Source of the DNA: an uncultured bacterium
GTDB taxonomy: Bacteria > Planctomycetota > Phycisphaerae > Phycisphaerales > UBA1924
Length of the DNA: 64,000 nucleotides
Direction: 5' to 3'
Assembly (NCBI GenBank): GCA_903834785.1
Contig: CAILKP010000060.1
Span: forward strand, 1 to 64,000
Under the pieces are notes generated by a model. That model was not told the DNA's origin, made no database searches, and was given only the letters and a program-made list of their open reading frames with translations. Below, piece after piece: positions 53,956 to 61,883 of this stretch (position 1 is its first letter; each line of letters opens with the position of its first letter). The position numbers were made by a program, and so were the translations under genes.

Positions 53956-55445
53956 GCCCTGCTTTGCGCGGAAACCGGTTGAGTGCCGTTGAGACCGTCT
54001 ACAGCCGGCTCGTTGGCCTGGGTCTGGATGCCGCGGTGGCCGGTGCCGATGGCCAGCTGACTTCCGCCACGCCATGGTGGGAGCAATCAGTCCCGCGGGA
54101 TCACATCGCCGAACTGTGCGCCAGTGCAGTCAGTGACGATGTGGCCCGTCAGTTCGGCGGCGCCCACTTTGTCGCCGGTATTCGCTCCGGTGACGGTCAG
54201 GTCCTGCTGGTCCGCGCTGCCGCCGGCACCTCCGAGGCCGCTTTCCAGCTTGCTCAGACCATGCGCCGCATGCTCAGCGACGCCTACTCCCAGCTCGAAA
54301 CAGGTGGAATGGTCAGAGAGTTCTCCACCAAACTCGCCGCGGCCTACGACGAAACCAACGCCGTCTTCCGCATCATGCGGATGATGACCAGCCACGGCGA
54401 TGCTGTCGAGCAGCTCAGTCTGGTCTGCAACGCCGTTCAGCAGGCCATGTCCTTCGGTTGGGTCGCCGCCGCCTTCAAGACCGACGCGGGCGTTATCGCT
54501 CAGCTCAGCGGCAACGTGATCGTGGCCGGCAACTCCCGCGGGGATGGCGAAACCCTCCGTGCCGCACTCGTCCAGCTGACCGGCCAGCTCAAGATCGACG
54601 GCTGGACACAGGTGCAGCTGCCGACACCCGGGACGGTCGCCGGTGTCACCGGCGGCGAGGTCATATTCGACCCGATCACCCACGACGGCCGCGTCATCGG
54701 TCTGCTCGCCGCCGGCGACAAGGCCAGCCGCGACCCGCGCGTCGTCAGCAGCGAGCTGCAGTTCATCGACGCCTGCTCTGACTTCATCGGCGTCTTCCAC
54801 GAGAACCTCGCCCGCTTCCACGAGCAGAAGATGATGTCCATGGGCGTGCTCAAGTCGCTCGTGGCGGCTATCGATGCCAAGGACCCCTACACCCGCGGCC
54901 ACAGCGAACGCGTCGCCGTACTCTCGCGGCTTATCGCCATCGGCACCGGCTTTACCGAGGAACAAGCCGAGCGTGTCCACGTCGCCGGGCTCGTGCACGA
55001 TGTCGGCAAGATCGGTGTCCCCGACTGGGTGCTCCGCAAGCCCAGCAAGCTCGACGATGCCGAGTTTGCGATGATCCGTCGGCACCCCGAGACGGGCCAC
55101 CGCATCCTCAAGGATGTGCCCCTGCTCGCTGATGTGCTGCCCGCCGTGCTCGAGCACCATGAACGCTTCGACGGCAAAGGCTACCCCTGCGGAATCAGCG
55201 GCGAGAACATCTCGCTGCTCGGTCGCATCGTCGGCCTGGCCGACAGCTTCGATGCGATGTGCTCCAGCCGCGCATACCGCGTGGGCCTCAGCCGCGAGAA
55301 CGCCGTGCAGGAAATCCGCCGCTGCTCCGGGGCCCAGTACGACCCGCGACTCGTTGAGATCTTCCTCAAGCTCGACCTCGCCGAGTACGACGTGCTGCTG
55401 CTCCGTCAGGATGCACAGTTGCCAGCGCCCAAGATGGCCGCCTGA
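53952..55445 (+). CDS. HD-GYP domain phosphodiesterase
   Basis: 497 residues. The N-terminal ~290 residues contain a GAF-like region (about 130-290, F-G-W-V-A-A-A-F-K; I-G-L-L-A-A-G-D-K) preceded by an unrecognised segment. The HD-GYP domain starts at ~300 (A-K-D-P-Y-T-R-G-H-S-E-R-V) with H349-D350-V-G-K and G410-Y411-P412, all key residues present. It should hydrolyse cyclic di-GMP. The overlapping CheY-like gene suggests phosphorylation-linked control. Confidence 0.9.
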   Translation: MSPALRGNRLSAVETVYSRLVGLGLDAAVAGADGQLTSATPWWEQSVPRDHIAELCASAVSDDVARQFGGAHFVAGIRSGDGQVLLVRAAAGTSEAAFQLAQTMRRMLSDAYSQLETGGMVREFSTKLAAAYDETNAVFRIMRMMTSHGDAVEQLSLVCNAVQQAMSFGWVAAAFKTDAGVIAQLSGNVIVAGNSRGDGETLRAALVQLTGQLKIDGWTQVQLPTPGTVAGVTGGEVIFDPITHDGRVIGLLAAGDKASRDPRVVSSELQFIDACSDFIGVFHENLARFHEQKMMSMGVLKSLVAAIDAKDPYTRGHSERVAVLSRLIAIGTGFTEEQAERVHVAGLVHDVGKIGVPDWVLRKPSKLDDAEFAMIRRHPETGHRILKDVPLLADVLPAVLEHHERFDGKGYPCGISGENISLLGRIVGLADSFDAMCSSRAYRVGLSRENAVQEIRRCSGAQYDPRLVEIFLKLDLAEYDVLLLRQDAQLPAPKMAA

Positions 55446-55494
55446 AGCCAGAGCAACTGCTCCCGCTACGCATTCGGCTTGCCAACCCTTGGTC

Positions 55495-56463
55495 ATGGCC
55501 ATCGCCCCCTACGCCTCCCGCTCGATCCTCCCGCTCGCGCTGCTGATCCTCACCGGCCTGCTCTCCGCAGGTTTCTTCGCCGCGGCGGCACCCTCCGACG
55601 CTGCTGCTCATGCAGCTCCATCGGCACCCCAGCCCGGGGCCGAGGCCGATGAGCAGCTCCCCGCAGTGACCGCACCTGCGCACGAAGCTGCAAAGCGGCT
55701 GGCCGAACTCGTCGCCTCCAGCGACCTTGTCACCGCCCAGCGGGGCCAGATCCCCGTGATCCTTGTCGCGCCGCACGGCGGCCTCGTCCGCATCCCGGGT
55801 GTGCCCGACCGCAAGGCCGGCGTCACCGTTACCGATACCGGCACCGCCGAACTGGCCCTGCTCATCTCTCAGCGCGTGACCGCCAAACTCGGCGGCAAGC
55901 CCTACCTGGTGGTGGCCCAGTTTGTGCGCAAGAACGCCGATGCCAATCGCCCCGCCGCCGAAGCCTTCGAAGCTGATGCCGCCCGTCCCCACTACGAGGC
56001 GTTCCACGCCGCCGCGCGGGCCGCTGTTGATGAATGCCGCACACGGTTCGGCGGCGCAATCCTTATCGATGTCCACGGCCAGGCCCGCGTGCCCGATGCC
56101 ATCGTCCGCGGCACCCGCAACGGCAAAACCGTCAGCCGCCTCCTCGAGCGATCCGGTGCCGAAGCCCTCACCGGCCCGGACTCCATCCCCGGTCGCCTCG
56201 CCGCGGCAGGCTATCAGATTCTGCCCGTGGCCGAGGATGGCCCGGCCGGTGAACCCGCGATGGGCCGCGAGACGTTCTTCGATGGCGGATTCATCGTCGC
56301 GAGTTACGGAAGCCACAACGCCAACGGCGTCGATGCCATTCAACTCGAGTTCGGCAAGATGCGCCGTGACGACCCGATCAAGCTTGCCCGCGATGTCGGT
56401 GACGCGATCGCAGCATTCGTGCGGCGTTACGGGCCGCAGAAGTCTGATGCTGTCGGCAAGTGA
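55495..56463 (+). CDS. N-formylglutamate amidohydrolase-like exported protein
   Basis: 322 residues from the ATG at 55495. An N-terminal hydrophobic segment (I-L-P-L-A-L-L-I-L-T-G-L-L-S-A-G-F-F-A) suggests export or anchoring. The body has V-A-P-H-G-G, A-D-A-N-R-P, I-D-V-H-G-Q and S-Y-G-S-H-N-A-N-G-V, the zinc-site pattern of the N-formylglutamate amidohydrolase family. In classical members the substrate is N-formyl-glutamate of histidine degradation, but a secreted form without hut neighbours may act on a different amide. Confidence 0.75.
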   Translation: MAIAPYASRSILPLALLILTGLLSAGFFAAAAPSDAAAHAAPSAPQPGAEADEQLPAVTAPAHEAAKRLAELVASSDLVTAQRGQIPVILVAPHGGLVRIPGVPDRKAGVTVTDTGTAELALLISQRVTAKLGGKPYLVVAQFVRKNADANRPAAEAFEADAARPHYEAFHAAARAAVDECRTRFGGAILIDVHGQARVPDAIVRGTRNGKTVSRLLERSGAEALTGPDSIPGRLAAAGYQILPVAEDGPAGEPAMGRETFFDGGFIVASYGSHNANGVDAIQLEFGKMRRDDPIKLARDVGDAIAAFVRRYGPQKSDAVGK

Positions 56464-56495
56464 CGGCCAACCGACGCCCGCTCAACAACGAAAAA

Positions 56496-56543
56496 CCCAG
56501 GCCGCCGATCTCCTGAAGTGCGTCATAAGACTGGCGGCCTGGG
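56496..56543 (-). terminator. Hairpin with poly-T on the minus strand
   Basis: CCCAGGCCGCC (56496-56506) pairs with GGCGGCCTGGG (56533-56543) over a 26-base loop. The sequence AAAAA at 56491-56495 gives TTTTT after the stem on the minus strand, so by its T run it would end a leftward transcript, though no minus-strand gene is visible to its right. Confidence 0.5.
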
Positions 56544-56679
56544 GTGCTGAATGTGCAGTTCACAACCGGAAGCGCTGCGACCTGTCAGTCAGAGCGAAGA
56601 GCATGCGATACATGTGCCGCCGGGGGATAAAGAATACTTCAGATTTGTGTTATCAGACGTAAAAATCTGGACGCCGGCC

Positions 56680-56708
56680 TTGACAAGTCGGTCTATGTAT
56701 GGTAAATT
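56680..56708 (+). promoter_or_regulatory. Sigma-70-type promoter in the ssb leader
   Basis: TTGACA (56680-56685) is followed after exactly 17 bases by TAAATT (56703-56708). The -35 is a perfect consensus and the -10 matches at four of six positions. It sits in the most AT-rich stretch of the window and points toward ssb, about 300 bases ahead. Confidence 0.6.
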
Positions 56709-57023
56709 GGTTTATGTTCGTGCTACGGTAGCAGAACGTGATGGTTCGTATGTGTTAGGGTTGCTGTCAGCCGGCTGGGTGCTTCGAGGTATCGAGAGAC
56801 CCTGGCTCAGCGGACAGCCAACTGCTCGAACCCAGGTCTGAGGTGTGGTGTGCAAGTAACCGCAATCGACAAGTCGCTGGTCCGGGAACGTGGAGTGATC
56901 TGGCGTTGATGGAACGGGCGGGTATGCTGGCGGGAGGTCGTGCTTCCCGATGCAGGATGCCAAGCCGCAGGGAACCGAGTTGTACAGAAGTCAAAACCGA
57001 GTAGTTTCAAGGAGTATCTGCGT

Positions 57024-57524
57024 ATGGCACGTTGTGTAAATCGAGTGACGCTCATGGGCAACCTGACCCGCGACGTTGAGACCAAGTTCACCCCGGCCAA
57101 CACCGCCGTGGGCAACTTCGGCATGGCCCTCAATCGCGAGTGGAAGACGCCGAACGGCGAAACCAAGGAAGAAGTCACGTTCGTTGACTGCGAAGTCTGG
57201 GGCAAGGGTGCCGAGATCCTCTCCAAGTTCGTCCGCAAGGGCAGCCGGCTCTATGTCGAAGGCCGCCTGAAGCTCGACACCTGGAAGGACAAGACTGACG
57301 GTTCCAACCGTTCCAAGCTCAAGATCGTCGTCGAGGATTTCAGCTTCATCGACTCGCCCCGCAGCGGCGGCCCCGGTGGCCCCGGCGGAGGTGGTGAGAG
57401 CCACAGCGAGTACGACGGCGGCGAGCCCGGTGGATACTCCTCCGCCCCCGAGCCGGTCGTCCGCACCAACCGCGGCGCCCCGGCTCCGTCCGCCCCGCTG
57501 GGTGATGCCGACATCCCGTTCTGA
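57024..57524 (+). CDS. ssb: Single-stranded DNA-binding protein
   Basis: 166 residues from the ATG at 57024; AAGGAG at 57009-57014 lies nine bases before it. The OB fold begins C-V-N-R-V-T-L-M-G-N-L-T-R-D, with F-V-D-C-E-V-W-G-K-G-A-E and V-E-G-R-L-K-L-D-T-W. A Gly/Ser-rich linker (from ~110) leads to the acidic end D-A-D-I-P-F that recruits repair and replication proteins. It protects single-stranded DNA during replication and repair. rplI follows, but rpsR, often between them in other bacteria, is absent. Confidence 0.96.
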   Translation: MARCVNRVTLMGNLTRDVETKFTPANTAVGNFGMALNREWKTPNGETKEEVTFVDCEVWGKGAEILSKFVRKGSRLYVEGRLKLDTWKDKTDGSNRSKLKIVVEDFSFIDSPRSGGPGGPGGGGESHSEYDGGEPGGYSSAPEPVVRTNRGAPAPSAPLGDADIPF

Positions 57525-57569
57525 CCCTTCCGCCCTCTCGCGGCAGGTCCTTCAAACCGAACAACACCG

Positions 57570-57597
57570 ACGCGGACCATGAATTCATGGTCCGCGT
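57570..57597. terminator. Perfect palindrome after ssb
   Basis: A 28-base perfect palindrome with arms ACGCGGACCATGAA and TTCATGGTCCGCGT, followed by TCTGTTATTG. It is well placed to end the ssb transcript. Confidence 0.7.
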
Positions 57598-57795
57598 TCT
57601 GTTATTGCAAGAGCTGCCGCCGGCTCCGGCCGCTCGTCTTTGACCCCTGTCCCCGCTATCATCTCGACCCACTTCCGCTGGGGTCGCCTCGGGCGTGTTG
57701 CCCGGTTTCGGCGGCTCCTAACTCTCGGTCCGGACGTGTGATCCCGCTTCGGCCTCGCCGATGCAGGTCCCACCGGACACTGAAAGGACAGCACT

Positions 57796-58470
57796 ATGGC
57801 TCGTACGCTCGAACTGCTTCTGGTTGAAAACGTCGAAGGCTCCGGCATCGTCGGCGATGTCGTCAAGGTCCGTAAGGGCTTCGCCCGCAACTACCTCCTC
57901 CCCCGCGGCATGGCCACGCAGCCCAGCCCGGAGAAGATCAAGGAACTCGCCGGCAAGCGTGCCGAGGCCGAGCGTCAGATCGCCGAGCTCCGTCGCCAGC
58001 GCGAGGACCTCATCAAGAAGCTCGATGGCTACAAGCTGGAGATGGTCCGCTCCTGCAACGATCTGGGCATCCTCTACGGCGCGATCACGCAGCACGAGAT
58101 TTCCCAGGCTCTGGCCAAGGCTGGCTTCGCTGGCATCAAGGACCGCGAGGTCCGCATCGGCTCGGCCATGAAGCGCGTCGACACCTACGACCTGGACGTC
58201 AAGTTCGCTTCCGACCTGGTCGCCTCGATCAAGCTCGAGATCAAGCCCGACCGTCCGCTGGACCTCCGCCGCATGGGCGCTGAGGAGCCGGCCGCTGCCG
58301 CCGCCGCTCCGGCCGCCGATGGCCAGGCTGTTCTCCCCGCTGAGAAGAACACCAAGGACAAGACCGCCAAGGCCCCCAAGGCTGAGAAGGCTGAGGGCGA
58401 GAAGGCCGAGAAGCCCGCCAAGGCTGAGAAGGCCGACAAGGGCGAGGCCAAGGCCAAGAAGGCCAAGTAA
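57796..58470 (+). CDS. rplI: 50S ribosomal protein L9
   Basis: 224 residues; AAAGGA (57783-57788) is seven bases before the ATG. The N-terminal domain has the family form L-E-L-L-L-V-E-N-V, G-D-V-V-K-V-R-K-G-F-A-R-N-Y-L-L-P-R-G. A central helix (~55-75) leads to the C-terminal rRNA-binding domain (to ~155). Bacterial L9 is normally ~150 residues; here an extra ~65-residue Ala/Lys/Glu-rich tail (A-E-K-A-E-G-E-K) is attached. It stabilises the large subunit and reading-frame keeping. A strong terminator follows. Confidence 0.95.
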   Translation: MARTLELLLVENVEGSGIVGDVVKVRKGFARNYLLPRGMATQPSPEKIKELAGKRAEAERQIAELRRQREDLIKKLDGYKLEMVRSCNDLGILYGAITQHEISQALAKAGFAGIKDREVRIGSAMKRVDTYDLDVKFASDLVASIKLEIKPDRPLDLRRMGAEEPAAAAAAPAADGQAVLPAEKNTKDKTAKAPKAEKAEGEKAEKPAKAEKADKGEAKAKKAK

Positions 58471-58511
58471 TCGCCATCGCTGCGGCCTGCCGCAGTGCAT
58501 CAGGATTCATT

Positions 58512-58551
58512 CAAAGAACTCGCCGTGTCCCGGCGGGTTCTTTGCTTTTTT
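58512..58551 (+). terminator. Rho-independent terminator of rplI
   Basis: CAAAGAACTCGCCG (58512-58525) pairs with CGGCGGGTTCTTTG (58531-58544), 14 positions with one G-U, a 5-base loop, then CTTTTTT. This is a textbook intrinsic terminator. Confidence 0.93.
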
Positions 58552-58632
58552 GGTCAGTTCAAGCTTGGCATGCCCGGTCCGGATCGCACCGTCACCCCGC
58601 CGCAACCCCGGCGTCAGCCAATGCACCCGGGC

Positions 58633-59100
58633 TCACTCCGCCAGCTGACGGCGGAACATCAGAATGGAGACGGTGCCCACAATGCCAAGAAGTGCCGCAA
58701 ACCCGCCGACCAGCGGCGTCAGCTTGCCGGCGAAGCCCAGAACGATTGACGAGATGACAATGCTGGTCCACATCATGCTCAGCGCGGTGATCCGCGCCTT
58801 GCGTGACATCGGCTCCTTGGAGCGGATGAAGGTGGCATACGGCCGGAGCAGGGGGATCGCCAGCATCCGATCCTCAATCCACGGGCAACTGCGTGTGACG
58901 AAGAACGAACCCAGCAGCAGGAAGATGGTCGTCGGCATCCCCGGCACCAAAGCTCCGATGATGCCCAGAACAAAGCACGCCACGCCAATGGCCGCCAGCG
59001 ACCACCGCAGCGGCAGAGCCATGCCGGGTCCAGGTGGCAGAGGATGCCCGGCCACCGTCGGGGGTGCAGAGGCAGTCGAGTTGGGCAGTTCTGGGGACAT
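58633..59100 (-). CDS. DUF454 (YbaN-like) membrane protein
   Basis: 155 residues from the ATG complementary to 59098-59100. The family core G-I-I-G-A-L-V-P-G-M-P-T-T-I-F-L-L-L-G-S is present, followed by F-F-V-T-R-S-C-P-W-I-E and a second pair of helices near the C-terminus (M-W-T-S-I-V-I-S-S-I-V; G-F-A-A-L-L-G-I-V). YbaN proteins are inner-membrane proteins of unknown role. It is divergent from the PLP-enzyme gene. Confidence 0.88.
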   Translation of the reverse strand: MSPELPNSTASAPPTVAGHPLPPGPGMALPLRWSLAAIGVACFVLGIIGALVPGMPTTIFLLLGSFFVTRSCPWIEDRMLAIPLLRPYATFIRSKEPMSRKARITALSMMWTSIVISSIVLGFAGKLTPLVGGFAALLGIVGTVSILMFRRQLAE

Positions 59101-59491
59101 GAGCCTGTCAGTGAAACGGGGTTGCTCCGCAAGCCGCGGCGGATCGTGCTGATTCCGCAAGCTTGTTCGCGCCCGTGCAGCGTTTGATGCTGCGCCGAGG
59201 GAACTCCGTTCAATGCGTCGTCAGACCGTCGCAAGGGTAGAGCCGCCAACCCTTTCCACCCCCGGACTGCCGTCGTTTTTTTGCCCGCGGCACGCTGCCC
59301 GGCCGTCAGGATCGGGTAAATCCGGGATGCCGCCCCGGGCGGCCGCTCCTGCAGGTGCCCCTACCATGCCGCGACGGGTCCGATGCGTCCCCGTCTGCAC
59401 CGTTCCGCGCCCCGGCCACCCCCGCCATTCGGCCCGGTACGGCAGGTATTCAGCCCGCATCTGCCTTCACGAAACACCAAGGCATTCGAGC
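59101..59491. other. Divergent intergenic region, no gene seen
   Basis: 391 bases between the YbaN-like and PLP-enzyme starts. It contains a T7 run at 59276-59282 without a good preceding stem, and a short GC palindrome (GCCGCCC/GGGCGGC near 59329-59343). I looked for a SAM-type riboswitch, because the gene downstream belongs to a methionine/cysteine family, and found none I could recognise. Confidence 0.45.
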
Positions 59492-61414
59492 ATGTCGAAC
59501 TCCAAGTCCCCCTCTCTTCACACCGGCAACAACGGTCACGGCGGTTCTGCGGGCACAGCGCCCGTCGGCGTGCCGGTCGCATCACTCCCGGCCCAGGTCG
59601 CCTCGGCCCGGGAGATCTCGCCCCGCCGCAAGACCAGCGGCGCCACCACCGTTGATGGCCTGGTTGCCGAGCAACTGGCGCACTTCGGGCTCGACCCCGC
59701 CAGCGACTTCGGCAAGCGCATGGGTGATGTGGCCCGCAGCGTGTACAACTCCCACGCCGACACCAAGCTCATGTGGTCGACGCTGACCAGCGAACTGGCT
59801 CACCTTGACCGCAAGGACCGCGCCGCCCGCTTTGCCGCCCAGAAGTTCCTGTGCTTCCAGATGGCCAAGGTCATGGACACGCTGATGCACCCGTTCCGGC
59901 GGACGTACCAGTCCGTCATCGACACGCAGTCAGCCCGCACCGTTCACGGCGCGTACCCGATCTTCGACAACCTCACCGCCCTGTTCAGCGCCAAGCCCGT
60001 CATCACGCGCACCGCGACGTACATCTATGCCTGCTCGGAATGGGTCGATGACGCCTTCCAGGGCAAGGAGCTGATGCTTGAGGTCTACTCCCGACTGCTC
60101 AACCCCACCAGCGTCTCGCTGGCCAACCACGTCGTCGATCTCGAAGCCGGCCCGCTCGCCGGCGAGTACTTTGCCTGGAACTTCAACAGCGGCATGGCCG
60201 CCATCGACGCGATGCTCAGCCATCTCGTCGGCTACCAGGACGTCATCCTCGTCAGCCGCAACGTTTACGGCGGCACCTACCAGTTGCTGCACGACTGGCT
60301 CAGCAAGCCCTCCAACCTTGATGCCGGTGTCGAGTTCTTCGACGGCTACACCGAGGCCGACTTCCTCAAGGCCCTCGATGCGGCCAAGGTCAAGTACGCC
60401 GATCGTCTCGCCCGCGGCCGCCACATCTACCTCTACGTCGAAAGCCCCTGCAACCCGCACGGCTACGTGCTCGATGTCCCGGCCATGGCCAAGGCCGCTC
60501 ACGAGCGCGGCATGACCGTGATCTGCGACTCGACGGTCGGCACGCCCTTCCTGCACCGCCCGCTGCAGCGCAAGGACCCCATGGAACGTCCCGACTTCGT
60601 CATCCACAGCTACACCAAGGACATGGCCGGCATGGGCGGAACCACCGCCGGTGTCATCATCGGTCGCAACGAGCGCATGTTCATCAGCAAGGGTGACTCG
60701 GTGCAGGGCCTCGATGTCGACGGCAAGCCGCGCGTCTGGCACTGGAACGAGTCTCTGTTCTGGAACGTCTACTACATCAAGGGTGCGTTCCTCGATGCCG
60801 ACAAGGCCTATGAGGTCATGAACGGCCTGCACACACTGGAACTCCGACTGCTGGAAAAGGCCATCAACACCCTCACGCTGGCCGAGGTGCTGGACATGCA
60901 CCCCGACATCAACGTCAAGTGCAACGGTGCGCCCGGCAACCCCAACGGGGCCCTGCGTGAGAAGTGCCTGTACCTGGGCATGCCCGCGCCCCTGTTTACC
61001 ATTGACTTTGAAGGCAAGCAGGGCCAGCCCCACGACACCTTCACCCGCGAGCAGTTCAAGAGCTTCTTCGATGCGCTCGACCCGGTCTTCGGCCATCAGG
61101 TCTCCCTGGGCCAGACCAACACCGTCGTGCTCTGCCCGGCGATCACCAGCCACAGCGAGATGAGCACCGAGGCCCTGCGTGCCGCCGGCATCGAGCCCAC
61201 GACCATCCGCATCGCTATCGGTCTTGAGGACCCGCGGACCCTCATCGCCCACATGATGAAGGTCGGCGAGCTCACACTCGAACCCCACGCCCCCGGCTTT
61301 ACCGCCAAGTTCCCCTCGCCCGAGAAGATCGACGAGATCTACCGCAAGCACTACATGGCGGTGCACACGAAGTTCGTGAACTCTCGCGAGACCATGAAGC
61401 AGCTGCTCAAGTAA
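59492..61414 (+). CDS. Cys/Met metabolism PLP-dependent enzyme, extended form
   Basis: 640 residues, ATG at 59492. The PLP fold is clear: the phosphate-binding N-S-G-M-A-A-I-D-A-M-L, the Y-V-E-S-P-C-N-P-H-G segment, D-S-T-V-G-T-P, and the Schiff-base lysine K376 in H-S-Y-T-K-D-M-A-G. This matches the Cys/Met metabolism family (cystathionine gamma-synthase/gamma-lyase/O-acylhomoserine sulfhydrylase). Typical members have ~400 residues; here about 200 more precede the PLP core, with Q-L-A-H-F-G-L and H-L-D-R-K-D-R-A-A-R-F helices. The exact reaction cannot be decided. Confidence 0.85.
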   Translation: MSNSKSPSLHTGNNGHGGSAGTAPVGVPVASLPAQVASAREISPRRKTSGATTVDGLVAEQLAHFGLDPASDFGKRMGDVARSVYNSHADTKLMWSTLTSELAHLDRKDRAARFAAQKFLCFQMAKVMDTLMHPFRRTYQSVIDTQSARTVHGAYPIFDNLTALFSAKPVITRTATYIYACSEWVDDAFQGKELMLEVYSRLLNPTSVSLANHVVDLEAGPLAGEYFAWNFNSGMAAIDAMLSHLVGYQDVILVSRNVYGGTYQLLHDWLSKPSNLDAGVEFFDGYTEADFLKALDAAKVKYADRLARGRHIYLYVESPCNPHGYVLDVPAMAKAAHERGMTVICDSTVGTPFLHRPLQRKDPMERPDFVIHSYTKDMAGMGGTTAGVIIGRNERMFISKGDSVQGLDVDGKPRVWHWNESLFWNVYYIKGAFLDADKAYEVMNGLHTLELRLLEKAINTLTLAEVLDMHPDINVKCNGAPGNPNGALREKCLYLGMPAPLFTIDFEGKQGQPHDTFTREQFKSFFDALDPVFGHQVSLGQTNTVVLCPAITSHSEMSTEALRAAGIEPTTIRIAIGLEDPRTLIAHMMKVGELTLEPHAPGFTAKFPSPEKIDEIYRKHYMAVHTKFVNSRETMKQLLK

Positions 61415-61468
61415 GCCGCCCGTGCGGCCACGGCTTCCGCCGCTGCGACCCGCCGTTACACCAGATCG

Positions 61469-61502
61469 GCCCCGCCGGAGTCCCTCCGGCGGGGCTCTTT
61501 TC
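61469..61502 (+). terminator. Rho-independent terminator of the PLP-enzyme gene
   Basis: GCCCCGCCGGAG (61469-61480) pairs exactly with CTCCGGCGGGGC (61484-61495) over a 3-base loop, followed by TCTTTTTCTT-like sequence. Confidence 0.88.
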
Positions 61503-61544
61503 TTGGCTCGCTTGCTCCCCCCGCGCCCGAAGCGACTCCCGCAC

Positions 61545-61853
61545 ATGGCAGCTCCTCAGCCCGCACAGCCCGCGTACCTCTCGGATGTCCCCGGAGGCAT
61601 CCGCATCGCCATCAAGGCCGTGCCCGGGGCCAGCCGCGATCAGATCGCCGGCCCCTTGGGTGACCGTCTGAAGGTCAAGGTGGCCGCTGCACCGGAGGAT
61701 GGCAAGGCCAACGATGCCATCTGCCGCCTGCTGGCTCGCACGCTCGGGCTTGCGCCGCGCAGCGTGGAGGTCGAATCAGGTCACAGCCGCCCGGAGAAGC
61801 TCATCCTGGCAAAGGGCATCACCGCGGCACAGGCAACCGTCAAGCTGGCCTGA
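61545..61853 (+). CDS. DUF167 (YggU) family protein
   Basis: 102 residues from the ATG at 61545; the frame is open upstream but that part reads through the terminator. The family core is visible: I-K-A-V-P-G-A-S-R-D-Q-I, L-K-V-K-V-A-A-A-P-E-D-G-K-A-N and V-E-V-E-S-G-H-S-R-P-E-K. DUF167 proteins are small cytoplasmic proteins of unknown function. It is convergent with the HYExAFE gene, 30 bases away. Confidence 0.92.
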   Translation: MAAPQPAQPAYLSDVPGGIRIAIKAVPGASRDQIAGPLGDRLKVKVAAAPEDGKANDAICRLLARTLGLAPRSVEVESGHSRPEKLILAKGITAAQATVKLA

Positions 61854-61883
61854 ACTGCGACGCTCGACGGCGAACCCCCCGAG

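Larger units (their letters stand above)
56464..57023. other. 560-base ssb upstream region
   Basis: No gene with family support. It contains, in order, a long-loop hairpin (56496-56543), an AT-rich patch with a near-consensus sigma-70 promoter (56680-56708), a roughly 300-base leader and the ssb ribosome site AAGGAG (57009-57014). A 96-codon frame at 56551-56841 overlaps the promoter and has no recognised relatives. The patch around 56600-56760 has clearly lower GC than the rest of the window. Confidence 0.5.

Noticed and set aside
56551..56841. 96-codon plus frame in the ssb leader
   Set aside because: It spans the promoter, lacks a ribosome site and has no recognised relatives.
56810..56842. 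TCGAACCC resembling a tRNA T-loop
   Set aside because: No flanking acceptor, D or anticodon arms could be built.
59101..59491. Possible SAM-type riboswitch before the PLP enzyme
   Set aside because: No recognisable conserved core or terminator/antiterminator pair.
59930..61546. 538-codon minus-strand frame
   Set aside because: Antisense shadow of the PLP enzyme.
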